Assembly (NCBI RefSeq): GCF_033807715.1 | Contig: NC_084597.1 | Coordinates: forward strand, 13,701,704-13,765,703 | Source of the DNA: Cololabis saira | Lineage: Eukaryota > Chordata > Actinopteri > Beloniformes > Belonidae | Direction: 5' to 3' | DNA length: 64,000 bases | Part shown: positions 1 to 11,887 of the stretch, piece after piece | How the letters are laid out: the number at the start of each line of letters is the position of its first letter | Numbering within the stretch: the first letter of the stretch is position 1 | Made by a program: the position numbers and the translations under genes | The notes under the pieces: generated by a model | Database searches by the model: none | What the model was told of the DNA's origin: nothing | Seen by the model: only the letters and a program-made list of their open reading frames with translations

Positions 1-1954
1 TTATTTCCAGCAATTTTCAGACTTACTTTTTTTTTTTAACCCAAAGCACTTTACTGGTGTTAGCACTCACATCCTCCTCTACCTGCTGGTCTACAACACC
101 AGTGCACATAGCTACCACAGAAACCAGCAGAACATCTGATTGATTGGAAGGATGACAAAGGATATCCTACGGCCCAAGTTGTGCTCAGTTTCCATGAATA
201 AAATGCTTTTCATATTGATCTCAGGGTTATTTAAAATATGTGCAGCTGTCATGGTCTTCAATGGTTTCACCAGAATTCCTCATAGTCTTAACTCCAATGA
301 CTCCGTCATTCACTCCATTGTGACGTTTGGGGATCTCAGCCATGTGTTACCAGGCAAACTGCAAAGAGTCTGCATATATGTTTAATATCACTGATTCCAA
401 AAACTGTCTAAAAGAGGGAAACGAGAACATGGTAAAAGCACCAGTCTCTTTATGCACCCTGCCTGTGCTCAGACGTCACCTCTGGATACCAGTAGATGTC
501 ACTCACGCAGCTAATGTTCCAGGAAAAAAACCACAACCTCCAACTTTTGTTTTCATCAATTGATCTTGTTGTGGTTGTTTTTTTTCTGACTAACCCTCTT
601 ACTGATCTGTGATAATGTTCTAACATACTTTTTGCATTTCATGATCCTGTCAGTTGACACAGCTGCTGTTATGCTCAGGAAGTCGCCTCTGCAAGCAGCC
701 CACCTCAAACAGGAAATTTTTCTCTACAAATGTTTCATCCCTCTCCTTGCATGCTTCAACAGCCACCTGGCACTCTGAAATGGACAAATGAAAGTTCACA
801 CATACATCAGCTTTGAAGTGTGTTGCAACTGTCTTTCTGTGTTTGCCTAGTAATGCCACACAACTAATCTTGTCTTAATCTGATGAAATAAAGTGAATTA
901 TAGTTGTTTTACATATTTATTAGAGAACCTAATGTAAAATGGGTTTTACTTTTATGGTTTGGCCACTAATGTGGTATTGTTAATATTTAATACTTTAGTC
1001 TTGCCTGAAAACAAACATGTATTGATCCATTCAACATGGACAATTTCAGTGGTGTCACTCTTGTTACTCCATGGGCTACATTTAGCTTGATGCCAAAGCA
1101 AAAACATCAAAACATACATGTTTTGATGAAAAAACTACATGTAGTTTTTCAAATGAACAGACTGCAACAAACCTCTGAGTTAGTCTGGAAGGTTCATTGG
1201 CAAAAGTTGGCTGCCTGAAGCAATAGGGTGAAGGCTGCTAGCCAGCCAGCAACGTTTGGCTTCAGCATACGTGGCTTTGCTGACAATGTAGCTCAAGTCA
1301 CTGGCCAGCCCTGCCAGGCTGCTTCATCCCTGGACATTTCCAGGCTGACCTGGGAAGGTCTGCACATGTTTGAATGAGCTAAATCAAAATAGCTAGCTTG
1401 TGGTAACTGAGGTAGCTGGGTATCAAATGATTTATTTGAGACACCCATCAAATGCAGAAGAGCCAATGGCAATTGAGTATCAGTTCCACAGGGACCGGAG
1501 CTCATAGCTTTCAGCTCAGCAGAAAAACCTTGCAAGATCCTGAATTGTTAGTTTATGCTTCTAACTCTGCTAATGTTACCTGAAGTTATTATATTGCAGT
1601 CCTCATGTAGTACCACAACCTTTGTCTCAAATACATTAACTAGCTTGCACTACTGTCAGCTGATGTTTATCCCCACAAGCGTTTACCCCAGATAATGAAG
1701 CTACTGAACACCTGATACAGTTTCAAATAGGGGGCAGGACTTTCCAATAGGTCAGCTTATTTATTCTGCTCAATTTCTCATTTTTGGATTAGTAAGAGAT
1801 CCATATAAAATCTTCCAGTTTTACCTGGTACTCTCTTTAGCTTCTTTCAGCTTATGTTTTGGTTTTACAACCAGGAAGCACTCATTAGTGTACCTCTTAG
1901 CTTAAAGTTTGCTGCAGGCCTTTTTTCCACTAATTTTTCATGTGTGTAAATAGA
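1..1954. other. Intergenic, no gene recognised
   Basis: Short reading frames only, none with recognisable domains. Contains a back-to-back pair of small hairpins at 1105-1149, listed as a finding. Confidence 0.6.
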
Positions 1955-2695
1955 TACCATATTTTTGCAACCATTAGGCGCATATAAACATCTTCTTTTT
2001 TTTTTTTAATGTACCGCGCGCCCAATGACGCAATGCGCCCATTGTATTATTGTAAAGGCTGATTTATGGTTCCGCGTTACACCGATGCAGAGCCTACGCC
2101 GTAAGGCTGAGTTATGGTTCTGCGTCAAAATGACGCCGTGCCTACGCCGTAGGGTACGCGTCGACGCTGTCACTGACGCGTACCTCCCAAAAATTGTAAC
2201 TACGCGTCGAGGCGACGCAGACCAAACGCAGACCGAGAAGGCTGTGATTGGTTCGCTTGGTAGCAACGCATTTCCGGTTCCGGTTCATGAAGCAGTCGTG
2301 AACTTTCAGCGCTCTTTTCTTCTTGTATGTGTGAATTTTTTTGTTTTGGTTTTTTACACAATAGTTGTCCTTATCTCTTTCATTCACTGTGACCGGAAAA
2401 GTCGGATAAACCATTCAGGAAAAGATTGCGAATTAGCGGTCACGGGGGGTACTGCACCGCGACCAAATGGAGTGACGGAGAAGTCCGAAGGGTTTCACGA
2501 CGGCGTCACGGTGACGGCGTAGACACGGCGTCGATTTGACACAGAACCATAATTCAGCCTTAAGGCGGCGCTCCGTGTGTGTAGACGGCATCTTTTCGGT
2601 CAGTGCGCCGTGTGTGTGTTAAATCCAAAAATGACACACAAAACTGAGGGTGCGCCTTTCCACACGGTGCCCCGAATGGTCGCGAAAATACGGTA
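1955..2695. mobile_element. Non-autonomous TIR DNA element (superfamily unassigned)
   Basis: Imperfect terminal inverted repeats: left taccatatttttgcaaccat (1955 on), right ending gtcgcgaaaatacggta (2695). The inner edges carry ggcgca / tgcgcc, a terminus I recall as common in teleost genomes. It is interrupted by the Harbinger-like element at 2056-2560. No transposase reading frame remains. Confidence 0.65.
2056..2560. mobile_element. Harbinger-like MITE with TAA target duplication, nested
   Basis: Termini aggctgatttatgg and ccataattcagcct are inverted repeats, flanked by TAA at 2053-2055 and 2561-2563, as expected of PIF/Harbinger (3-bp TWA). A second internal left end preceded by TAA occurs at about 2104, so one copy may have landed in another. 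A 165-codon open frame spans the element but has no recognisable domain and is probably fortuitous. Sits inside the element at 1955-2695. Confidence 0.65.
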
Positions 2696-5267
2696 ATCAA
2701 CTGGATTTTTTTTAAATTAACGTAAAACTTAAAAATGATTGTATTTTTTTTTTAAGTGCTTGAGCGCTTTTTCTGTTTGGTAAAAAGAAAATTATTTGTT
2801 AAATACTAATGCGACCAAGTGTAAGCCTCCAAGCCCCCCTTTTTTCCTCCCTAAGTTTTTGCTTTGACTCACTGATAAAGATAATAGATTATGTAGATAA
2901 AACTAAATAGCCTACAACAGAATAAACACTTCAGTTTTTTTGTAAAGAAGTATTTTAATGGGTTTGAACTTTGAGATGTGTGATCAAAAGAGTTTGGTAT
3001 GTTCTATCAGATCAGATGTTGACTTAACTTTGATCAGACATTTCAACATTCAATGAAAGACGCGACCAAAACTACATCAACAAGCTGGCTGACAAAGAAT
3101 CTAACACTCTGACATCCTGAAAACACAACGTCCTGCTTGATTTTAAACACGTCCTTTTCCTGTCACTTGATGGGGCATAAAAGATGAAAGATATTCCCTG
3201 GGAATCATAGTTATGGACTGATGAATAGGAGCCATACCTGTGGATAAGGATGTGAGGTCAGAGAGTCACAGAAAACAGCAGAACTTTCCTTCTCTTTTCA
3301 AAAGTCACTATACAGATGTTTCCAGTTCACAGATGCACACATGCAGCAATGTTGATATTAAACACTGTACTGTATTTTTATGTTCTTTTTTTAAAGAGTG
3401 ATGTCAAATGCAGCATTGATAATATGTGTCATGTTGTAGTCCAAAGTATGAGTTGTTGTAAGTCATATGAACTGATTGTGTCACTAATATTTAAAAAAAA
3501 AGGGACGTGCCATGAATCTGTGCCATCCAGCCTCTGTTAAACAGGAAACTGTTAAGCAGAAATAAAGCACCGACGTGTTTCTCCTCTGCTGTTGGAGGGA
3601 GATATGGTTGTACAATTAAACATAAAATAGTCTGGATGGAAACTTAAGTTGGATTTTCTCCAAAAGTAATTTGTGAAGAAGTCCAATGTGACATCACTCA
3701 TGTAGTTTTTCTGTATCAATGCATAATCAACAACACACAATATCTATCACAGTCTTCTGTCCTCCTGTACTTCCCTGTTGGTGTTTTTAGTAAACTCTTA
3801 TAGAATTTGTCTCAGGTCCCGATAAAGTCTGTTGGATTAGAGAGCCAAGAGGTCTCGTGAAGTACACATTCACCCTCACTTTCACACAGGGATGGGGACT
3901 CGGACTTGAGTCACACTGAATTCACTTTTCCGCAGACTTCATACATAACTTAGACTCACAAACAATCTTTTATTTTCAACATTTTCCTCCAGATCTCCAT
4001 GTTTGATCGTCTGTTTGCTGTGTGTGATTCATTTCCCCAGCTTTCACATGAAAGCTAATATTTGCATCTATGTTAGCAACAAGTTTAATGCCACAGTGTA
4101 AACATTAGCTTGTTACTTTCTTTGTCCTGAAATAATGTTAACTCAAATAAACCATGAGACCCATTACAAACAACGCCGTCCTACTGTCTTACTAAATAAG
4201 AAAAATGGGTTGTATCTGTTGCTGCTTTAGAAATGTTTGCAATATGTATTACTCTAAGCAGATGAAACAGCAGCCGTCACAAAGCAGATTTTCCATTTCG
4301 ACTAAAGGTGACTTGTGATTTGACTTGGACTTGAGCCTAGAGAAAGAAAAAAGATGTGAACATCTCTTCTCTCACATATGCACACGAAAACATGCATCTT
4401 TTGCCAACTTTGGCACTAACCCACCATATATATGCAGACAGTTGTAAAGAAAAAAAAGGAAATTTCTATTGATCTTTATTGCTAAACATATATTGTATTA
4501 CCTCTTGAGGCATCACCAAACAAAAAGACCAGGATAAACTAGTTTATTGGTTTCTTCTAAGCAAGCCTCAGGTGCGCCATTATTGGTTAGCTGTGCTGAA
4601 ATGCTGTGATCCATCTGTGGGAACGAGACAAAGAGTCTGCAGTGACCACTCTAAACTTTCTGATTATCAGGAGAAAGGAGCCTTTGATGAGTGTGTCGGG
4701 GTTTTTTTTTTGCAGCAGCAGCACTACAAAAATCGACTGAAGCCAGACGCTGTGCCATCACTTTCAGAAGTTGATAGAGACAGGACACATCAAGAGCTCA
4801 GCAGACAGAGTAGATAAATGTACTCTGGTCTAGTTTCACTCATTATGGGGGGTGATTTAATTATGGGGGACATGGGCAGCAACCCAGGGTGACACAAATT
4901 TACCAAAAGGAAAAAAGTAAATAAAAAATGCACCGTTAGTAATGTCACTTCCGATATACTGTATGATTTTATTGATGTTTTGTGGATCGAGTAGAAAAGT
5001 AGTTGCATTTTTCTTTAATACTCAGAGGGACCAGCAACAACAGACCAGAAGCCTATAAGCCAGTTTTCTCATCATTGTATGAAGATTTTTTTTTCTTACA
5101 TATATATGAAGGGGATAGGAGGGGTGGGGCATGAAGGGTGGCATCCGCTACAAGTCAGAAATGAGAGAAACACAGGAAATCACACAACGGGCACACAAGC
5201 CATTGGAATCTGCAAGAGAGAAAATAAAAAAAACAGGAACAGGCAGAGATGCAAACAGCAACCATTC
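2696..5267. other. Intergenic, no gene recognised
   Basis: AT-rich DNA with only short, featureless reading frames. No RNA gene, long repeat or terminal inverted repeat was recognised. Confidence 0.5.
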
Positions 5268-5321
5268 TTGGGGCCGGATTCACCAATATGTTCTTAAGAA
5301 CGATCTTAAGAAATGTCTTAA

Positions 5322-6652
5322 AGGAGACCTGTTATGGCATTTAATGGATATTTTAAACAGGCCTTAAATGTCTTAAAAACAATCAAAAGCTTGTTTTTTT
5401 TACATAAATCAGAAATTCAGCCTGTGGGCCATGTCTCTAGTTTTACCGCTTCTAGCCTCCTTTTCTGTGATTGATCCTGAGGGGAGGGGAGGCTATGACA
5501 ATGAGGCTCTGCGCTGATTGGCTGCCTGAATGACGCGTAGCAGGGGAGGGCATAAAGCCTCTCCAGGCAGAAGAGCAGCGGCTCCGTACAAGCGTGTCCC
5601 ATGCAAGCGAGCTTCGGCGACAAAATCAATTCCATTGCTTTATTTTCTATTGGACTTTCCTAACTGGCCGCGAGCTTAACGGGTTCAGTGTGGACAGAGA
5701 GCGTCCGATGTCACGCAGCTCAACGCGATAGTCGGACTCTCGCATGCATTTATGACATGGTGTAAACGACTCCCTGGGATCTGAAAGCCTGAATTACGGT
5801 TCTGCGTTAAATCGACTCGTACCCTACGCCGTAGGCTCTGCGTTGGTGTAACGCGGAACCATAAATCAGCCTTTAGTTCCCTGACCAGGTCACCTCGTCT
5901 TAACAATGACAGTTCTTTACTCCGATTGCTCATCATTTCAATTCTTATGTTACAAGACAAATGAATCATGTTAACTGTAAAGAAATCACAACACTGAATG
6001 TTCACAAACGGCAACTTTATTGTTAAAAAAAAAAGAAAAACATTTATGCACTATTGCTGGCTCAAGGAAGGACCGTGCATTTCTTCTGAAGCTGTCGTTG
6101 CACAGCTTCAGGTGCTTGGAAGATCTGAAACCATAAACAGAAGGAAATTACTAATAGAGCTCTGGTAGAGCACCGGAGCTAAGCTAGATACGTAGCCCAT
6201 GCAAAGATCATACTTGTAGACCAATATAAATAACAGAAAAAAAATAACGTTCTTACCGCTGACTCGTGTGCAGTTGCCGGGTCCGTGCTGTTGCTACTGA
6301 TCCTTTTATGAGTGTAAGTGTCGATGCAAAACCTAATGTTTCCTGTCCCTCGTTGTTCAAACAGCCACCGCTTCTGAACAATGGCGGAAGCTCCGGCCGG
6401 CGGAGATAGTTGTGGGCGTGGTTTCACGCAGCGGAGGAGACCAAGGCGTGGTTTGCATTTTGGTGACGTAACGAAAATGCGCAAATCTGAACGGCTTGTA
6501 AAAGTCATGACACTGAAAGGATACTCCGGGCGGGGTGTACAGACACTGCAGAATTTGGTTGCTTTAGTCCTTCTCTGTGTTGTCAGGGTGAGGGGAGACC
6601 ACTTTATATATGTTAAAGCAAGAAAAAACTTGTTTTTCATAATAGGTCCCCT
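5322..6652. mobile_element. TTAA-flanked non-autonomous DNA element
   Basis: Starts aggagacctgttatg and ends cataataggtcccct, inverted repeats, flanked by TTAA at 5318-5321 and 6653-6656. TTAA duplication fits piggyBac or Kolobok. It belongs to the same family as 9991-11065. Contains a short Harbinger-like MITE at 5786-5872. The reading frames inside show no transposase motifs. Confidence 0.7.
5786..5872. mobile_element. Short Harbinger-like MITE
   Basis: Palindromic 87-bp copy with ends agcctgaattacgg / ccataaatcagcct and the core word ctacgccgtaggctc shared with 2056-2560 and 21989-22119. Target duplication is not preserved (gaa versus tta). Confidence 0.6.
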
Positions 6653-7859
6653 TTAAGATCTAAAATTAAGTTCATAAGAAAGTTCTTAAGTGCAATTCCT
6701 CAATATTTTCTTAAAAATCATCTTAAGAACTGTCATTTCTTACAAATTTCTTATTTTTCCTACTTAAGAACTTCTTAAAATATGGCTGTATCCGAAATCA
6801 CTCAATCAATTCAGTAGCCGCTCCAGCAGACTGTTCACACAGCAGTAGCAGCCAAGTATCCCAGAATGCATGTCGCACCAAAACAACAGCGGAAGCCGAG
6901 AGCTAAAAGCAAGCTAAAATCTGTCTTAATTTCCGCTGTACCGCTGTTAATATGCCACTTTATTAAGTTTTATTATTTTTTCAGGGGTAAAAGTAACCGT
7001 TAAGATCCCCAACCTGGCCTCAGTTTATCCAAATAAAACCTTTTAAGAAATTTGCTCCAATGTTTTCGGGGATGAGAAGAGCCGCCGGCTCGAGAGCAGC
7101 AGCAGCTCACGGCCGGAGTACAGACGTGATCGTCAACCTGCGCCGTCGTCTCGGGGAGAAAGTTGTCCAATCAACTGACCTGCAGCTCTGTGGAGAATTA
7201 CCGCTGGCTAAAATAAATCATTTAGGAAGGTAAATGTTGGTTTAATAGATGAAATCTAACAGTTGTAGCTGCCACATTAGTTTGTCTAAATATAAAGTGA
7301 AGCTTCATGTTTTCATGCGCCAGAAGCAGCACTGCTGCTCTGTCTGTACATCAGAGCCGTCACAATTTTAATATATGTATTAAAATGAACATATCAGTCT
7401 ATTGATTTTCATTTTATTTTATTAAGGTACATATGTTTGGGTTTTTACTTAGTGCACCTCTACGTACTTGGTATACAAAATTATATATATTATTCATTTC
7501 ATTATATTATTATTATTAATTTAATTATATTCAGTCGATGCACCTGAAGCGAGACTTCACTACACCGATGCATCACTCCACAATATTGCGGATCTTAGTT
7601 TGTGCATGTGCAAATGTGTTGAAAAAGGTGATATTAGAGGCTTACCTTTTCACAGAAGAAATACAGGTCAAGGTTGTCTTAAAGTTAAGAAAAAAGTCAA
7701 GAACACCATTTATTGTTAAGTTTTTTCTTAAGAAGAAACTTAAGAAGAAAGTTGAGAAAATACTTAAGAACTTTTTTGGAGAGTATTCTCTTTTTTCTTC
7801 TTAAGACTGAACTTAAAAATGACACTTAGGAAGATTTGTTTTGTGAATCCGGCCCCAGG

Positions 7860-8128
7860 TCTCTAAAACTAAATCATGACTAGGCTACTGCAATTATCTG
7901 TAGGCTACTTGAAACTGTGGGGTGAGCAGCAGAGTGAGCAGGTGTTTATGTTTGTAAATGTGTGTTTGCAAGGTGAAAACAACGCTTTACCTGAACTGCA
8001 ACTAGAGTGGAGGAGGGAGAGCCCAACCACGCCACCCGAGAGACCAGAAGCCGACAAGGAAGAAACCTGAACCCAGGCCACCAGCAGCCCCACGCAGGAC
8101 CAGAAGAGAGGCCGGAGGAAACCCCCCC
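7860..8128. other. Spacer between TIR element and LINE
   Basis: No recognised gene. A GA/CA-rich stretch just before the LINE open frame may be part of its 5' side but has no readable domain. Confidence 0.4.
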
Positions 8129-9110
8129 ACCAGCTAATTATACACCAATTTACACCCCTCCATTTGTTTCTAAAATTCTGGAAAAGGTCATTGCAAGCCA
8201 GTTATATGACCATTTGTATAGAAATGATCTGTTTGAAGTCTTTCAGTCAGGGTTCAGAATGCATCATAGCACAGAGACAGCACTGGTTCGAGTCACAAAT
8301 GACCTCCTTATGGCCTCAGATAAGGGATTAGTGTCCATATTGGTTCTACTGGACCTCAGTGCTGCTTTTGACACTGTAGATCAGCATTTTACTGCACAGG
8401 TTAGAGCATGTTGTTGGGATTAAAAGGACAGCTCTATGTTGGTTTAAATCATATCTATCTGACAGATTCCAGTTTGTTCATGTACATGAGGTTTCTTCAG
8501 AACAGTCAAGGGTCTGCTATGGTGTTCCGCAGGGTTCAGTGCTAGGGCCAATCTTGTTCAGTTAATACATGATAGTATAATCCAGAATCACGGCATATAT
8601 TTTCATTGCTATGCTGATGATACGCAGTTCTATTTGTCTATGAAGCCAGATGAAACAGAACCGCTTAACTTCAGGCATATCTTGGGGACATCAAAGACCG
8701 GATGTCCACAAATATTTTTTTTCTAAAGTCATAAAACAATAAAACATAAGTTATTATTTTTGGTCCAAAGCATTTTAGGAAGGAATTAGATGGTGTTGCA
8801 ATGGCTTCCAGTGCAACTGTGAGAAACCTTGGTGTTATTTTCAATCAATATTTGTCGTTTAAACCTTATATTAATCAGGTTTGTAAAACAGCGCTTCCAT
8901 CTCTATAATATCACAAAGATTAAGAGCATCCTCTTGCAGAATGATGCGGAAAAACTAATTCACGCGTTTGTATCTTCTAGACTAGATTACTGTAATGTGT
9001 TATTAGCAGGATGTCCAAGTAATTCGCTGAATAGACTACAGCTGATCCACCTAGCACCTAGAGGCAACTTTTGTTGTAATAGACGCTATATAAATAAAAT
9101 TGAATTGAAT
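8129..9110 (+). pseudogene. L2/CR1-clade LINE relic: reverse transcriptase fragments and 3' tail
   Basis: Broken reverse-transcriptase domain of a non-LTR retrotransposon. In order: a palm start [14 protein letters not shown] and FQSGFR..HSTETAL; motif [13 protein letters not shown] (about 8345-8380); after a frameshift YGVPQGSVLG (about 8519-8550); FHCYADDTQFYL, the YADD catalytic motif (about 8600-8640); then DAEKLIHAFVSSRLDYCN..L (about 8945-9040). It ends in a truncated 3' UTR with ataaataaaattgaattgaa, a typical L2-type tail. The 5' end and part of the C-terminal region are missing, so it is inactive. Confidence 0.85.
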
Positions 9111-9986
9111 AAAAACCAAACTCTGTGGGGAAATATCTCCATCCACATTACACCACAATAATTATGCGTACAAGTGAAAACTGTTGGGAAAAAATAAAAT
9201 CATAGCTGTACCCAATAATATGGTGGCCAAAACAAAAAAAAGTGTTGCTGCAGATCGATACAACATCTTCTCTTCTACACATGTACACAGTTAGTTTCAT
9301 TAAATCTAGTCGTTGGCAGCAGAAAAGCTAGTGTACAGCAACTGGTATCAATTTAGATGTACAGCTTCCGGATACACAGTCATTCATGTGATGGCACCCA
9401 AGCTGTCTTATTCCCAGCAAAATAAATATCAGGTAGTAACCCAAACACAGAGTCAGTGGCTTAGTCTTTGAGTTTATTGTAAAGCCAGGGGCTTTATGCC
9501 AAGCTGGAGTTGGATCTTGTCCAAGAAGAGCTAGATAAGAATGTCCAGAGGACCTTTGCGGGTGGTGTCATAGAGGACTAACAGATACTGGCTTAATGTT
9601 TAGACAGTGATGGTGGGATGAATGCCTAAGGAGGTGGGTAACTTCAAAAAGATATCACGGGGGGTTGAACGCTGAGTCATTCTAACAAGAGCCAAATTAA
9701 CCAGGGGAAACAGTTTTTTGGATTCAACTCTAAGAGATAGGTCTTTAGAACAGAGACCTTCATCTGGGCCCGGAGGAATAGATTAGACCTGGTCAATGTT
9801 TTGGTTGTCCTGTCTTTGCATCTTAAAGGAAGAACATAGAGCGGCTGTTTGTGTCTGTATCCGGACCTTAAGCACTGCCGTCTATCGGGCTGGATAAGAG
9901 GGGACTAGCAGCTCTTGTTTCTGGGAAGTTGCCCTCAGACATTCTTCTAAGATGGTTGATAGAGCACAGAAAAGACAGAATACCAT
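9111..9986. other. Intergenic, nothing recognised
   Basis: No coding potential, terminal repeat or RNA gene recognised between the LINE tail and the next TTAA element. Confidence 0.5.
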
Positions 9987-9990
9987 TTAA

Positions 9991-11065
9991 AGGGGACCTA
10001 TTATGAAAAACACGTTTTTTCTTGTTTTAACATATATAAAGTGGTCTCCCCTCACCCTTCCAGCACAGGGGAGACAAAATACCATGAAATTCTGCAAGGT
10101 CTCTGACCCCCGCCGAACAGAGTCCCCAAGTGTCACGTGTTTTTTTTTGAGCCGATTAAAATCTGCTCCCGTCGTGACGTCACGACGGGAGCAGATTTCC
10201 ACAGGTTCAGCCTCCGCTGCTGAAACCACGCCCACAACCAGCTCTGTCCGCTGCTGGAGCGGTCCTTCCTTCAGCCAGTCGGACGCGGCGCCGCGGATCC
10301 GGGTTAAATCATCCAGGTTCCCGGGTGGTTTGGGAGCTGGGTCCTTGGGGGTCTGTCCCAGGCTGGACCAGCTTCACCCTCCGAGATTTTCAGGCAAATC
10401 TGTCGGTTTGATCACCGGTAACCGACGATGCGCCGCGGATGCGCTGCGGAGCGATCTGTGCGCCCGCCGTGGAGTTGCGGCGCCCGTCGCGCAGCATCCG
10501 CCGGGTAGATCCGGCTGAAATTCCGCTGGTCGGTCCCCGGGAGTCCCTGCTACCAGTCCAGGCCGGTTCCTGCGGTCCCGGCCGGTCGGAACCGGTCAGA
10601 TTCCCCGTTAAAGCCGCGGTGATGAGCGCTGCTCCAGCAGCACTGCTCCCGGGCGCCCGGCGTGGCTCCGGGGCCAGCGTTCAGCATCCGCCGGGTAGAT
10701 CCGGCTTAAATAGTGCATAAATGTTATTTATATACAACTCATATTTTATTTTTTTAACAATAAAGTTTCCATTTGTGAAAATTCAGTGTTGTGATAATTT
10801 ACAGGCTCGGGCTGCTCTGGCGGAGCGAGGTATAGCTCCTCCCCTGCTACACGTCATTCAGGGAGCCAATCAGCACAGAGCCTCATTATCATACCCCCCC
10901 CTTTCCTAAAAATGAGGCGCAGAAAAAGAGGTTAGAAGCGGTAAAACTAGTGACAGGGCCCACAGGCTGGATTTATGATTTATGTAGAAAAAACAAGCTT
11001 TAGATTGTTTTTCAGACATTCAAGGCCTGTTTAAAATATACATTAAATGCCATAATAGGTCACCT
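9991..11065. mobile_element. TTAA-flanked non-autonomous element with GC-rich core
   Basis: Ends aggggacctattatg / cataataggtcacct, flanked by TTAA at 9987-9990 and 11066-11069. Same family as 5322-6652, and both copies share the subterminal text around ggtctcccctcaccct. The centre (about 10190-10710) is strikingly GC- and CpG-rich and contains a 25-bp word twice (10494 and 10684). A 171-codon open frame runs through it without recognisable domains. Confidence 0.7.
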
Positions 11066-11150
11066 TTAAACTACCTTTAAAAAGGCTTTGTGAGTTCAAT
11101 CCAGCTGAGGTAGCAGGGAGCTACGTGGGACTGGAAGACAGGATGTAGTG

Positions 11151-11879
11151 TAGGGTTGCCACCCGTCCCTTGAAATACGGAATTGTTCCGTAATTGGGAA
11201 TTAAAAGCTGCGTTCCGTATTGAACCAATACGGACATATATTATGCTCTCATTTATTTATGTCATAATATACAGGTGAAAGTCGGAAAATTTGAATATAT
11301 TGCAAAACTTAATTTGTAGTAAAATCAACTTACGGTGAAACAAATATATTATTTCCCACTACATGCAAAGTGAGATATTTCAAGCCTTTATTTGTTATAA
11401 TTTTGGGGATTATGGCTCACAGTTTATGAAAACCCCAAATAAAAAAATCTCAAAAAATGTGAATATTTTATGAAACCAATAAACAATTCAACCATCAAAA
11501 TTATAACAAATAAAGGCTTAACATATCTTGCTTTGCCTGTAATGAGACTATGTAATATACATGTATTAGTTTCACATTTTAAGTTGAATTATTGAAATAA
11601 ACTAACTTTTACACCATATTCTTCATCTGTAGGCTATATTCTACATCTGGGCTGATGTGGACATACAGAGCATAGGAGGCTATTTCAGTTGCTAGTATGT
11701 TTGGCTGTCTGTACAGTCATGTAAGTTCAATGCTATTAAAGCACTTTAAATCAAAGCGTTTTGTTTTTTCATATAAAATAAATACATTTTAGAAGTTTTG
11801 GGGATGTCCCTTTTTTTGGCGCCTGCGCTGCTGAAATTGGGGTGTCCCTTATTTCTATTTCTGAAAGGTGGCAACCCTA
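11151..11879. mobile_element. hAT-type MITE (tagggttgccac family), copy 1
   Basis: Ends tagggttgccacccgtccc and gaaaggtggcaacccta, flanked by the perfect 8-bp duplication atgtagtg (11143-11150, 11880-11887), diagnostic of hAT-like transposition. It carries a nested long-TIR element at about 11270-11630 and one copy of the 41-bp word that is tandemly expanded in the sister copies at 49627 and 59127. Confidence 0.85.
11270..11630. mobile_element. Nested long-TIR MITE inside hAT copy 1
   Basis: Left half (ccactacatgcaaag..., tttatttgttataatttt at about 11360-11405) is mirrored by aaaattataacaaataaa at about 11497-11514 and ctttgcctgtaatgag at about 11532-11547. Imperfect outer repeats run from about 11270 and end near 11630. 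The target duplication was not resolved. Confidence 0.55.
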
Positions 11880-11887
11880 ATGTAGTG

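Larger units (their letters stand above)
5268..7859. mobile_element. Long non-autonomous TIR element with nested insertions
   Basis: Outer termini ggggccggattcac (5271 on) and gtgaatccggcccc (to 7856) are inverted repeats. Both subterminal regions are rich in cttaagaa words in opposite orientation (5290-5320, 6657-6780, 7675-7830). The body is split by the TTAA element 5322-6652. The section 6900-7040 is related in reverse complement to about 18900-19040, suggesting a further shared repeat. No clear target duplication was seen at the outer ends. Confidence 0.6.

Noticed and set aside
2025..2522. 165-residue open frame
   Set aside because: Lies across nested MITE termini; its protein includes translated terminal repeats and has no recognised domain.
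10003..10518. 171-residue Arg/Pro-rich open frame
   Set aside because: Explained by the CpG-rich core of a non-autonomous TTAA element; the frame starts in the element terminus.
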